Source: Paracidobacterium acidisoli (GTDB lineage Bacteria > Acidobacteriota > Terriglobia > Terriglobales > Acidobacteriaceae). Taken from it: a stretch of 64,000 nt of DNA. Of this stretch, positions 28,236 through 36,941 are shown one piece after another. Numbering within the stretch: the first letter of the stretch is position 1; the number at the start of each line of letters is the position of its first letter. Made by a program: the position numbers and the translations under genes. The notes under the pieces were generated by a model. That model was given only the letters and a program-made list of their open reading frames with translations, was not told the DNA's origin and made no database searches. Where the stretch lies: assembly GCF_003428625.2 (NCBI RefSeq), contig NZ_QVQT02000003.1:124001-188000 (forward strand), read 5' to 3'.

Positions 28236-29209
28236 ATCAGGTGAAGCGGAAGCATCAGCAGAAGCGGGGTTAGCAGGGCCGCGTCGGCGGCGATGCGCAG
28301 AGAGAGGATGGAGAGGCGATTGCGCCGTATATGGAGCAGGCCAAGCACAGCCGCTGAGGCCAGCGCCGCACAATACAAACGTCCGGCCGCCGGTGCTGAA
28401 CGATGCGAGAGGAGCATGAGTGCAGCCGCCATGCCGCCGACAAAGAGAATCATCCACGAGAGATGCTGCTGCGCCCATCGCACGAGAGGCCGTCGCTGAT
28501 GAGCGGCAGAAGCGGAGGCGTGTTGCGCATGAGGAAGGCTTTCCCAGGCTTCGATGGCGAGACAGTTCAGACAGCAGAGTGCGCCGAACAGAAAGACCGG
28601 AAGAGCGAGAATGGTATGCGCGCCGAAATCTGCTGATGCGGTGAGATGTGTCTGAAGCATGCGGGACTGGGCCGGGACGGCCGTGGCAAGAGCGAAGAGC
28701 AGGCCGACTGCGAGCTCTTTCGGAAACCAGCGTTCAATATTTATGTTCTGCAGGCCACCGAGCAGGTGGATGACGGCGAAGTAAAGCAGGGCTGCGCCGA
28801 AGAGCCAGTAGTCTTCAAGACGCGCAACAGGAAGCATGCGGTTGAAGATGAGCCAGACCAGAGTTGTTCCGGCGGCAAGAGCTGCGAGCAGGAATGCCAG
28901 GCGATAGCGCGCGTGGAAGAAGTGGCGGCGCCGCAGTATGAGGATGCTTTTAGGGCGCAGGCCATCGAGAATACGGTCGGCGACATAGACCAGCCAGGTT
29001 CCCAGACCGAGAATAGCGAGCGATGCGGGAGACAGATGGACGTGAACGACGCGCGCGAAGCTCCATGCCCAGAGCACAGCCACAGTCGGAGCATCAAGAC
29101 TGAGCAGATGCCACCACTCCGGGAGCTGCATGAGAGCGCCGGGGAGGAGCCGGGTTGCGAGCCGCCGGGCCCGGATTTTTGCCGGCAGCGGGATCGCGGA
29201 GATGGCCAC
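28232..29209 (-). CDS. Multi-pass membrane protein, UbiA prenyltransferase-like
   Basis: The 325-residue protein starts at a GTG (29209) and has about eight hydrophobic helices. LVYVADRILDGLRP resembles the first Asp-rich motif of a UbiA subgroup, but the full NDxxDxxxD pattern is not there and the second motif is unclear. It may therefore be a diverged UbiA-fold protein or an unrelated membrane protein. It is translationally coupled to the methyltransferase gene downstream and follows ppk by 91 nt. Confidence 0.65.
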   Translation of the reverse strand: MAISAIPLPAKIRARRLATRLLPGALMQLPEWWHLLSLDAPTVAVLWAWSFARVVHVHLSPASLAILGLGTWLVYVADRILDGLRPKSILILRRRHFFHARYRLAFLLAALAAGTTLVWLIFNRMLPVARLEDYWLFGAALLYFAVIHLLGGLQNINIERWFPKELAVGLLFALATAVPAQSRMLQTHLTASADFGAHTILALPVFLFGALCCLNCLAIEAWESLPHAQHASASAAHQRRPLVRWAQQHLSWMILFVGGMAAALMLLSHRSAPAAGRLYCAALASAAVLGLLHIRRNRLSILSLRIAADAALLTPLLLMLPLHLI

Positions 29210-29300
29210 GTTTCCATGATAAAGCGATCAGGATGATGAGTGGGATCAGAGGGCGAGGGAGAAGAAATCTCTGATCCCGAGGGCTTTCAGAGCCGGTCTG

Positions 29301-31463
29301 TCAGTCTGCGGCGGCTTTGCGGACGGATTTTCCCGAGCGCCGCTGCGGAGCGGCCTGGCGTTGTACGGCCGATGTGGGAATATCGTCGGCTGAGGCTTTG
29401 GACTCGGCGACCTGCATGAAGAAATCCTGGGAGCTGAAGTGCGGCACGTTGCGATCCAGTTCTTCGGCTCGGGTGAAAGTGCCGTCCATTGCGAGCAGAC
29501 GTGCCTTGACGGTGTCGGCGAGATAGGCGGCAAGAATTTCGTTGCGAATGCGGGCTTTGATCTGCGGATCGCGAATGGGGAACACGACTTCGCAGCGCTC
29601 GAAGAGATTCCGGGGCATCCAGTCGGCGCTGCCGCAGTAAATCTCTTCGTCGCCTCCGTTATCGAAGCAGAAGATGCGGCTGTGTTCGAGGAAGCGCCCG
29701 ACGATGGAGCGGACACGGATATTTTCGCTGATGCCCTTCAGGCCGGGGCGGAGAGAGCAGATGCCGCGCACGATGAGATCGATCTGAACGCCTGCCTGCG
29801 AAGCGGCATAAAGCGCTTCGATGACGCTCGACTCCAGGAGTGAGTTCATTTTGGCGATGATGCGCGCCGGACGCCCCGCAGCAGCATGCTCCGTTTCGCG
29901 ATGGATAAGGCGAATGAAGTTTTCAGCGAGCGTGAGAGGAGCAACGAGCAGAGGCTTGTAGTCGTCGGATTCGGAACGGGCAGTGAGGTAGTTGAAGACG
30001 CTGTGCATACTGGCGGTGATCTCCGGGTCGGAGGTGAGCATGCTGAGGTCGGTATAGAAGCGGGCCGTATCCGGGTTGTAGTTGCCGGTACCGAGATGTG
30101 CGTAGCGGCGGATGACGTCGTCGGGATCGCGGCGAACAAGCAGGGCAAGCTTGCAGTGGGTTTTGAGGCCGACGATGCCGTGGAAGACCTGGACGCCGGC
30201 GTCTTCCAGATCGCGAGCCCAGCGAATGTTCGAGGCCTCATCGAAGCGTGCGGTCAGCTCGACGACAACGGTCACTTCCTTATTCTGAGCCGCTTCGACG
30301 AGCGCCTTGAACATAGGTGAATCGGCGCTGGTGCGGTAAAGCGTCTGCTTGATGGAGACAACATGCGGATCGAGAGCAGCGGCCTGGATGAAACCGACGA
30401 CAGCGTCATAAGAGTCGTAGGGATGGTGGAGCAGAATGTCGCGGTGGCGCAGCTCTTCGAAAAGATCGGCAGACTTGCGGTTCAGGCGCAGCTCATGAGG
30501 AGCAAAGGGCGGAAATTTCAGGTCGGGCCGGGCAACGCTGGAAAGCGTCATGAGGCGTGAGAGGTTGACAGGGCCGTCGGTGCGATAAACCTGAGACTCG
30601 TCGAGCTCAAAGTTGGTGCGCAGACGATCGATGATTTCTGGGTCTGCGCGGCGCTCGATCTCCAGACGGACGGCATCGCCCTTGCGGCGATTGTGTAGCT
30701 CGGAGCGAACAGTCTCGAGCAGAGTGCGCGACTCTTCTTCCTGGAAGTAAAGATTGCTGTTGCGAGTAACGCGAAAGGCGGCGCTGGAGAGGATCTCATA
30801 GCCGCGGTACATACCGGCGGCATACTGCTCGATGAGAACGTGGAGGAAGACGAAGTCGTGCGTGCCGGAAGCAGAGGGTACGGGCACAAGGCGCGGCAAT
30901 GCGCGGGGCACCGTGACCACGCCCAGTACGGAGCCGTCGGTGCCGCGGCGGCGGCGCTTCAGCAGCAGGGCGATGCACAGAGCCTTATTGAGAACGCGAG
31001 GGAACGGGTGTGCCGGATCGATCGTAATCGGTGTGAGCAGCGGGTCTACTTCACGCTGATAAAAAGCGGCGGCAGCCTTGCGGGCTTCGTCGTCGATCTC
31101 CTCCCAGGAGAGGACGCGAATGCCGGCAGAGTGCAGTGCCGGTAACAGCTGTTCATTCCAGCAGCGGTACTGCGCGTCTACAAACTGATGCACCTCTTCA
31201 GTAAGCTGGTCGAGAGATTGCTGGAGGGTGAGGCCGTCGGGCGCGGTTTCGTTGTATCCATCTTCCAGACGCTGCAGGATGCCGGCAATGCGAATTTCGA
31301 AGAACTCGTCGAGATTGCTGGCCGTGATGGCGAGGAATTTCGTCCGTTCGAGCAGCGGGTTGGAGGTGTCCTGTGCTTCTTCCAGCACACGGCCGTTAAA
31401 GCTGAGCCAGGATTCGTCCCGGCCAAAATAGAGGGTTTCCGGCTGATGTCTGGTTTTTGCCAT
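29301..31463 (-). CDS. ppk1: Polyphosphate kinase 1
   Basis: With ATG 31463 the product has 720 residues, normal for PPK1. It starts MAKTRHQPETLYFGRDESWL, the N-terminal domain leading into LSFNGRVLEEAQD. The phosphorylated His lies in RYAHLGTGNYNPDTARFYTD and the second active-site His in LEHSRIFCFDN; KQTLYRTS and FDEASNIRWARDLE are further conserved segments. It reversibly moves the gamma phosphate of ATP onto polyphosphate at the inner membrane. The frame is open to 31523 without a better start. A perfect inverted repeat lies just upstream (31494-31517). Confidence 0.94.
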   Translation of the reverse strand: MAKTRHQPETLYFGRDESWLSFNGRVLEEAQDTSNPLLERTKFLAITASNLDEFFEIRIAGILQRLEDGYNETAPDGLTLQQSLDQLTEEVHQFVDAQYRCWNEQLLPALHSAGIRVLSWEEIDDEARKAAAAFYQREVDPLLTPITIDPAHPFPRVLNKALCIALLLKRRRRGTDGSVLGVVTVPRALPRLVPVPSASGTHDFVFLHVLIEQYAAGMYRGYEILSSAAFRVTRNSNLYFQEEESRTLLETVRSELHNRRKGDAVRLEIERRADPEIIDRLRTNFELDESQVYRTDGPVNLSRLMTLSSVARPDLKFPPFAPHELRLNRKSADLFEELRHRDILLHHPYDSYDAVVGFIQAAALDPHVVSIKQTLYRTSADSPMFKALVEAAQNKEVTVVVELTARFDEASNIRWARDLEDAGVQVFHGIVGLKTHCKLALLVRRDPDDVIRRYAHLGTGNYNPDTARFYTDLSMLTSDPEITASMHSVFNYLTARSESDDYKPLLVAPLTLAENFIRLIHRETEHAAAGRPARIIAKMNSLLESSVIEALYAASQAGVQIDLIVRGICSLRPGLKGISENIRVRSIVGRFLEHSRIFCFDNGGDEEIYCGSADWMPRNLFERCEVVFPIRDPQIKARIRNEILAAYLADTVKARLLAMDGTFTRAEELDRNVPHFSSQDFFMQVAESKASADDIPTSAVQRQAAPQRRSGKSVRKAAAD

Positions 31464-31493
31464 ACGAGAGACGCTCGTTCCCGGTACAGGTGG

Positions 31494-31517
31494 GGGATAT
31501 CGAGGGGGCGATATCCC
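31494..31517. promoter_or_regulatory. Perfect 9-bp inverted repeat in the ppk1 leader
   Basis: GGGATATCG and CGATATCCC are separated by AGGGGG. The repeat lies 31-54 nt upstream of the chosen ppk1 start and about 150 nt from the divergent gene. It could be an operator or an mRNA hairpin; no known regulator site is recognised. Confidence 0.5.
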
Positions 31518-31669
31518 GTTCAAAGTCTACACAGATTGCTATACACTGTGGCGTCTCCGGGGATGTAAACAGGCTGCGAAAATGTACAGATGAGGGAGCG
31601 GGAAGGCATTCCGGACCCCATGGAAATCGTCCGGGACGATGGTAAGATGGGAGATTCCGGAGGTATTGC

Positions 31670-32248
31670 ATGACGGATCAGGGTTGCGGACAGGGAAGCG
31701 CCGGAGCGCACATGGCAGAAAATGCGGCTATGGAACTGTATCAGATTGCAGCGCTGATGCTGGGCAATGAGACGGAAGCTCTGGGCCTGGTCGAGGAGAC
31801 GATTGCCGGAGTGGAGATCGATCCCTGTGCAGACGCATCGGCGGCGGGGGAGATAGCGCAGCAGCGGTTGATCAGCGTGGCCATTCGCCGGATGGACGAA
31901 CAGAATCCGAAGGCCTTTGTACCGGCTCCGGCAGAGGCAGGACCAGCGGGCTGCATTCAGGAAGACGATATCGCTGCGGCCGGACTCTCAACGGAAAATA
32001 TGGCTGAGCTGATCAGCGGCAGTGGCCGGGACAGGCTGCGTGCCTGGCTGGATCAGCTTCCTCTGGCGCAGAGAGTGATCTTTGTGCAGCGGGCGGTTCT
32101 GGGCCGGGACAATGCGCGAACTGCGTACACGATGGACGAAAGCCTGCCTGCCTCGCGGGGCTGGAGCGCAGAACAGGTGAGCCAGCTGTTTCGTCAGGCG
32201 TTGTGCTCGCTGGCAAATTCGCTGGTGCATGCCGCCTCGATGGCCTGA
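31670..32248 (+). CDS. Unknown protein with sigma-factor-like helix
   Basis: The 192-residue protein has a strong ribosome binding site (GGAGG 6 nt before the ATG). It is acidic and alanine-rich. The stretch LRAWLDQLPLAQRVIFVQRA, followed by SAEQVSQLFRQALCSL, resembles the start of a sigma-70 region 4 helix-turn-helix, and MELYQIAALMLGNETEALGLVEETI resembles region 2 openings of ECF sigma factors. The core recognition residues are not clear, so it may be a degenerate sigma factor or a partner of one. It is divergent from ppk1. I can assign no definite function. Confidence 0.6.
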   Translation: MTDQGCGQGSAGAHMAENAAMELYQIAALMLGNETEALGLVEETIAGVEIDPCADASAAGEIAQQRLISVAIRRMDEQNPKAFVPAPAEAGPAGCIQEDDIAAAGLSTENMAELISGSGRDRLRAWLDQLPLAQRVIFVQRAVLGRDNARTAYTMDESLPASRGWSAEQVSQLFRQALCSLANSLVHAASMA

Positions 32249-32548
32249 ATCTCGTAACCGGCGTACGAAAGGGCTCTGTTCGACAGGGAAAGCCGGACTC
32301 AATCTGTGTTCTTTCTGAATTCTTTGGGGCGTTATAGCATCCAAAGCACGTACCCTGTTGAATCGCCCTGATTTTCCTGGGCAAATACCTTTTTCGTTAC
32401 GGGTGAATACTGCGTGTCAGAAGCTGGAACCATCCCAAAGAGGGAGAAAAGGTGGTCCCTGAGTACCCGGAATGCGCCGATAGACGCCGCTCCATCGGTT
32501 TTCGGCCGAAGCGCATGCTCTGAGGTCTGCGCAGCAAAGGATAACTCT
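32249..32548. other. Gap before the TolC-family gene
   Basis: These 300 bases carry an in-frame upstream extension of the TolC-family gene (open from 32414) that lacks a ribosome binding site. AAAGGA at the right end serves the GTG start at 32549. I see no separate gene, terminator or clear promoter here. Confidence 0.5.
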
Positions 32549-34021
32549 GTGCGGACTAGCGTGAAGACCGGCACGGGCTCCTGGCTGCCGCGTGTTCTTC
32601 CCGTACTTCCGGCAATGCTTCTTTTACTTCCGGCGATAACCGGGTTTGCGCAGGACAGCAGTTCAACCGTCATTCAGCCGCAGTCGCCTGTACCGATTCA
32701 GCAACCGCAGATCAGCAGCTCGACGTATCAGGGCAGCGTCTCCACAGAAAAGGCCACTGCAGAGACACTGCAGCTTTCACTCGACGAAGCCATTCAGCGC
32801 GGGCTGAAGCATAATCTGGGGCTGATCCTGACGGGTGAGAGCACGCAGACGGCAAAGGGCTCGGAGCTGGAACAGCTGCAGTCTCTGCTGCCGACGGTGA
32901 CAGCGGAAGGCAAAGTCGCAGTGCAGGAGACAGACCTGGCAGCGGAGGGGCTGCGTATTCCAGGATTTCCGACCATTATCGGACCGTACGGGAATACGGA
33001 TATTCGGGGCACGCTGAAGTGGTCGCTTCTGGATCTGTCATCGCTGCAAAATTACCTGGCGTCAAAGCATGATTTTCAGAGCACGAAACTCTCGGCCGAG
33101 GATGCGCGCGACATGGTCGTGCTGACGGTGGGGAATGCTTATCTGACGGTGATTGCGGATCAGGCGCGGATCGATTCCGACCAGGCACAGGTGAATACGT
33201 CAAAGGTCTCCCTCGATCAGGCTTCGGCGAATCATCAGGCGGGGACGGCTCCTCTGCTGGATGAGCTGCGGGCCCGGGTGGATTACCAGACCCAGGAGCA
33301 GACATTGATTACCGCGCAAAATGCCTTCGACAAGGACAAAATTGCGCTGGCGCGAGTTATCGGATTGCCTCTGGAGCAGAAGTTTGCTCTGACGGATCAG
33401 GCTCCTTATGCTCCGCTCGATCATCTCGATGCGGAGACGGCCATTCACCAGGCGCTGGACAATCGCAGCGACCTGAAGGCGATGCGTGAGGAAGTGACCG
33501 CGGCGGAGCACGCGCGCAAAGCCGCGACCGATGAGCGGCTGCCAGCGGTCAGTTTCTCCGGGGATTACGGCGATATCGGGATTAATCCTGCGACGTCGCG
33601 CGGTACCGGAAATGCGAGCGGTTCGATCGATGTGCCGCTGTTCGAAGAGGCAAAGCTGCGCGGCGATGCAAAGCAGGCACAGTCGACGCTCGACCAGAAA
33701 AGGGCGCGGCTGAGCGATCTGCAGGGACAGATCAGCGCGGATGTGCGCGACAGCATTCTTGATATTCAGTCGGCGCAGAAGCAGGTGGAAGTGGCGCGCA
33801 GCAATGTGCAGCTGGCGAATGAGGCGCTGAGCGAGGCGCAGCAACGGTACGCAGCGGGCGTCTCCGACAATCTGGCAGTCTCTCAGGCTCAGCAGACGGT
33901 TGCGCAGGCAAACGAGCAGTATGTGACAAGCCTTTATTCGCACAACATTGCAAAACTGTCGCTGGCGCGCGCTCTGGGTATAGCGCAGCGCAGCTACAGG
34001 GATTACGTTGGAGGAAAGTGA
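32549..34021 (+). CDS. TolC-family outer-membrane efflux protein
   Basis: The GTG at 32549 is preferred because AAAGGA stands 7 nt before it and the product then begins with a proper signal peptide (VRTSVKTGTGSWLPRVLPVL, then a leucine-rich core ending GFAQ). The 490-residue protein has two long coiled-coil repeats: LSLDEAIQRGLKHNLGLILTG at the start of the first and the matching AETAIHQALDNRSDLKAMRE in the second. Such proteins form the outer-membrane channel of tripartite pumps. It overlaps the HlyD-type gene at its 3' end and is probably co-transcribed. No inner-membrane transporter follows. Confidence 0.88.
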   Translation: MRTSVKTGTGSWLPRVLPVLPAMLLLLPAITGFAQDSSSTVIQPQSPVPIQQPQISSSTYQGSVSTEKATAETLQLSLDEAIQRGLKHNLGLILTGESTQTAKGSELEQLQSLLPTVTAEGKVAVQETDLAAEGLRIPGFPTIIGPYGNTDIRGTLKWSLLDLSSLQNYLASKHDFQSTKLSAEDARDMVVLTVGNAYLTVIADQARIDSDQAQVNTSKVSLDQASANHQAGTAPLLDELRARVDYQTQEQTLITAQNAFDKDKIALARVIGLPLEQKFALTDQAPYAPLDHLDAETAIHQALDNRSDLKAMREEVTAAEHARKAATDERLPAVSFSGDYGDIGINPATSRGTGNASGSIDVPLFEEAKLRGDAKQAQSTLDQKRARLSDLQGQISADVRDSILDIQSAQKQVEVARSNVQLANEALSEAQQRYAAGVSDNLAVSQAQQTVAQANEQYVTSLYSHNIAKLSLARALGIAQRSYRDYVGGK

Positions 34022-34023
34022 GC

Positions 34024-35259
34024 GTGGCCGAGCAAATGACGGACGAGCAAACCAGAAATGATGTGCCGCAGGCGGGCGAGCCTGACACGGTGCAGCCGAA
34101 GTCACGGCGGCGTTTTATCATCATCGGCGTGGTCGCCATCCTCGTGGTGGGAGCGGTACTGTTCTGGTGGCACTCCACGTATTACGAGGACACGGACGAT
34201 GCGCAGGTGAACGGACACCTGATCCAGATCAGCTCACGAATCTCCGGGCACGTGACCAGGGTGAACGTGGATCAGAACCAGTATGTCGATGCCGGAACCG
34301 TGATGGTGGAGATGGACCCGGCGGACTACCAGACTGCTGTCAATCAGGACGAGGCGAATCTCGAGAGCGCGGAAGCCAACTATGAGGCAGCGCGGGTGAA
34401 TGTTCCGATCACAAATGTGAACTCGGGCAGCAACATCAATACAGCCAATGCCGATGTGTCGAGTGCGCAGGCGGGTGTAGCCCAGGCAGAGCAGCAGCTC
34501 AGTGCAGCCCAGGCAGCCGTGGCCCAGGCGAAGGCCAATCACACCAAGGCAAAGCTCGATCTGGACCGTTACACTCCGCTGGTAGCGAAAGACATTATTT
34601 CGAAGCAGCAGTATGACGCGGCGGTCGCGGCAGCCGACGCGGACCAGGCGGCGGTGGAGCAGTCACAGGCAAATCTGCTGGCGGCTCAGGCAGCCGTGCG
34701 GATGAACCGGGACAAAGTGATTCAGGCGGAATCCGGCCTGCGCTATGCGAAGACAGGGCCGCAGCAGGTGGCGATTCAAAAGGCGAAGGCCGACCAGGCG
34801 GAAGCCCAGGTAGAGCAGGCGAAGGCCGCCCTGGCGCAGGCGCGTCTGAATCTGAGCTACACAAAGATCGTAGCTCCGGTAGCGGGCATTGTCACAGTGA
34901 AGAATGTGGAAGAGGGGCAGAACGTCGGTATCGGGCAGAACCTGGCGACACTGGTTTCGCTGGATGATGTCTGGATCACCGCCGACTTCAAGGAAACCCA
35001 ACTTGAGCACATGAGACCGGGGCAGGCGGTCACGATTCACGTGGATGCCTATGACCGGGATTATGACGGTAAGATCACGCAGATCGGCGGAGCAACTGGT
35101 TCGGTGCTTAGCCTCTTTCCTCCGGAGAATGCGACGGGTAACTATGTGAAGGTGGTCCAGCGTATACCGGTTCGTATTGATCTGACGAATGTGAAACAGA
35201 ACTCGGATCACCTGCTGCGGCCAGGTCTTTCGGTCGAGCCAAAGGTTCGGGTGAAGTAA
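34024..35259 (+). CDS. HlyD/EmrA-type membrane fusion protein
   Basis: The GTG at 34024 has GGAGG 9 nt upstream; an earlier GTG at 34018 overlaps the TolC stop (GTGA) but is only 3 nt from it. The ~411-residue protein has one N-terminal helix (RRFIIIGVVAILVVGAVLFW), the lipoyl half-motif QISSRISGHVTRVNVDQNQY, a long Ala/Gln-rich coiled-coil hairpin (about residues 95-260) and the second half-motif TKIVAPVAGIVTVKNVEEGQ. This is the EmrA layout of drug-export adaptors. The expected EmrB partner is missing here; the DHA2 permease at 13.5 kb is a candidate. Confidence 0.88.
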   Translation: MAEQMTDEQTRNDVPQAGEPDTVQPKSRRRFIIIGVVAILVVGAVLFWWHSTYYEDTDDAQVNGHLIQISSRISGHVTRVNVDQNQYVDAGTVMVEMDPADYQTAVNQDEANLESAEANYEAARVNVPITNVNSGSNINTANADVSSAQAGVAQAEQQLSAAQAAVAQAKANHTKAKLDLDRYTPLVAKDIISKQQYDAAVAAADADQAAVEQSQANLLAAQAAVRMNRDKVIQAESGLRYAKTGPQQVAIQKAKADQAEAQVEQAKAALAQARLNLSYTKIVAPVAGIVTVKNVEEGQNVGIGQNLATLVSLDDVWITADFKETQLEHMRPGQAVTIHVDAYDRDYDGKITQIGGATGSVLSLFPPENATGNYVKVVQRIPVRIDLTNVKQNSDHLLRPGLSVEPKVRVK

Positions 35260-35310
35260 CGGATTCAGGTTGTTCCCGCTCATCCCTTCGTAATATCGCT
35301 TCGTAAAACG

Positions 35311-35355
35311 GGGTCAGAAGCCTTTTCAGGAAGGTTTCTGACCCTGTAATTTTTC
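35311..35355 (+). terminator. Rho-independent terminator of the TolC/HlyD operon
   Basis: A 12-bp stem, GGGTCAGAAGCC with GGTTTCTGACCC (one G-U pair), has a 10-nt loop and is followed by TGTAATTTTTC. It lies about 50 nt after the HlyD-type stop codon. Confidence 0.88.
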
Positions 35356-35419
35356 AGGGGAGAGTCCTTCCTCACCTGACAGACATCTATACTGGCAACT
35401 GCATTTGCAGGAGCGCGCC

Positions 35420-36403
35420 TTGCCTGTCGCACTCGATTTCTTTATCCAATACGGCTATCTGATTCTGTTCCTCTGGGTACTGACGGAACAGATCGGCATT
35501 CCTGTGCCGAGTATGCCGATTATGATCACGGCGGGCACTTTGACGGCGACGCACAAGCTGAGTCTGCCGCTGGTGCTGCTGTCGGTCATGGCCGGCAGTC
35601 TGATCAGCGATTCGATCTGGTATTTCCTCGGCAAGCGTTTTGGCGGAACGGTGGTGAAGGTTCTGTGTCGGCTGTCGATGGAGAGTTCGACCTGCGTGCG
35701 CAAAACGGAAGGATACTTCACTAAAAATGGCGAAAAGGCGTTGCTGCTGGCGAAGTTCATTCCAGGGCTGGGAACGGTTGCGGCGCCGATTGCCGGACAG
35801 ATCAATATGAGGTATTCGACGTTCGCGTTTTACGACGCGGGAGGGGTCCTGCTGTGGGCGCTGGCGGCAACTCTCGGCGGAAGATTCTTCGGAGATGTGC
35901 TGAAGCGGCACCCGAATGCGTTGTCTTCCTCAGCACAGTATGCCGGGATTCTGTTCATTGTGCTGTTCGTGGGATTTCTGGTGTGGAGAGTGCTGCGCCA
36001 GCGTGCGTTTCTGAAGGAGATCCGGATGGCGCGGCTGGAGCCCCAGGATCTGAAGGGGATGCTCGATCACGGCCGCGAAGTATTTATCGTTGATCTGCGG
36101 CATCCGCTGGATTATCTTCCCGACCCGCGGACGCTTCCAGGAGCGATGCAGCTGACGCCGGATAAGCTGGTCGAGCACAGCGGCGAGATTCCGCGAGATC
36201 GGGATGTAGTGCTGTTCTGTACCTGCCCGAGCGAAGCGACGGCCGCGAAGATGGCTCTGGCGCTGCGGAAGATGGGCATCTACCGGGTGCGGCCACTGCG
36301 TGGCGGCTTCGACGAGTGGAAACGGTTGGGATATCCTCTGGTGGATATTCCGACGGAACCACTGGATGCGGAGACATCTTCCGGCAATGCAGTTTCAGCC
36401 TGA
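35420..36403 (+). CDS. DedA-family membrane protein fused to a rhodanese domain
   Basis: Translation probably starts at the TTG at 35420, 7 nt after AGGAG; a TTG at 35405 is an alternative. The first ~200 residues are a DedA/SNARE-associated domain: EQIGIPVPSMPIMITAGTLT, GSLISDSIWYFLGKRFGG and FIPGLGTVAAPIAGQINM are typical. From about residue 225 a rhodanese domain follows with active-site Cys in VVLFCTCPSEATAAKMA. DedA proteins move phospholipids or lipid carriers across the inner membrane; the rhodanese part would lie in the cytoplasm and handle sulfur or sense redox state. Confidence 0.85.
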   Translation: MPVALDFFIQYGYLILFLWVLTEQIGIPVPSMPIMITAGTLTATHKLSLPLVLLSVMAGSLISDSIWYFLGKRFGGTVVKVLCRLSMESSTCVRKTEGYFTKNGEKALLLAKFIPGLGTVAAPIAGQINMRYSTFAFYDAGGVLLWALAATLGGRFFGDVLKRHPNALSSSAQYAGILFIVLFVGFLVWRVLRQRAFLKEIRMARLEPQDLKGMLDHGREVFIVDLRHPLDYLPDPRTLPGAMQLTPDKLVEHSGEIPRDRDVVLFCTCPSEATAAKMALALRKMGIYRVRPLRGGFDEWKRLGYPLVDIPTEPLDAETSSGNAVSA

Positions 36404-36502
36404 TTCGCACGGTTCACGAAGAATTCTTCACGGATTCGGCTTCTTTGGGACGGGGAGCGGTTATGCTGATCCGGATCACGCATGATGGGATGAGGTGCAG
36501 AC

Positions 36503-36748
36503 GTGGCCTGGAATGAGATCTTCCGCTGCGATATTTGCGGCAAGGAAAAGAGCGAAGAAAGCGAAGACTGGTGGCTTTCCTGGACAGAGCGCCTTGCTCC
36601 GCTGCCAGGTGAACCGGAACAGCCGCTGCTGAAGATCACGCGCTGGCACACCTTCCTGTCGCACGATGCCTCTGTCCGGCATTTGTGCGGACAGCGGTGT
36701 GCGCAGACGCTGATGGACCGCTGGATGACCGCGAAGATCGACCGGTAA
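36503..36748 (+). CDS. Small zinc-ribbon protein
   Basis: The 81-residue protein starts at GTG 36503 with GAGGTG upstream. It contains two Cys pairs, FRCDICGKEK near the N-terminus and HLCGQRCAQTLMDRW near the C-terminus, that could together bind one zinc ion. It is Trp-rich (EDWWLSWTERL). No family with a known role is recognised; it could be a regulator or nucleic-acid-binding protein. It lies about 190 nt before ubiD on the same strand. Confidence 0.65.
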   Translation: MAWNEIFRCDICGKEKSEESEDWWLSWTERLAPLPGEPEQPLLKITRWHTFLSHDASVRHLCGQRCAQTLMDRWMTAKIDR

Positions 36749-36941
36749 TCGACAGGCTCGAGCGAAAAAGCGAAGTTGAAGTCAGGGATAGTCGAGCTTC
36801 CATATGACCAGTGATTCCACCCTGCCTGTATATCCCCACATATATATCGAGAAGTAAGAATCCGTTTGGCTTTTGCGCCGTTACGGAAAGAGGCAACCCT
36901 GCTGACGATAGTATGGAGAGTTGTTCCTGGAGGAAAAAAGC

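Noticed and set aside
36749-36941. Possible riboswitch upstream of ubiD
   Set aside because: The stretch has some short complementary pieces but I cannot match it to any known riboswitch core; left unannotated.
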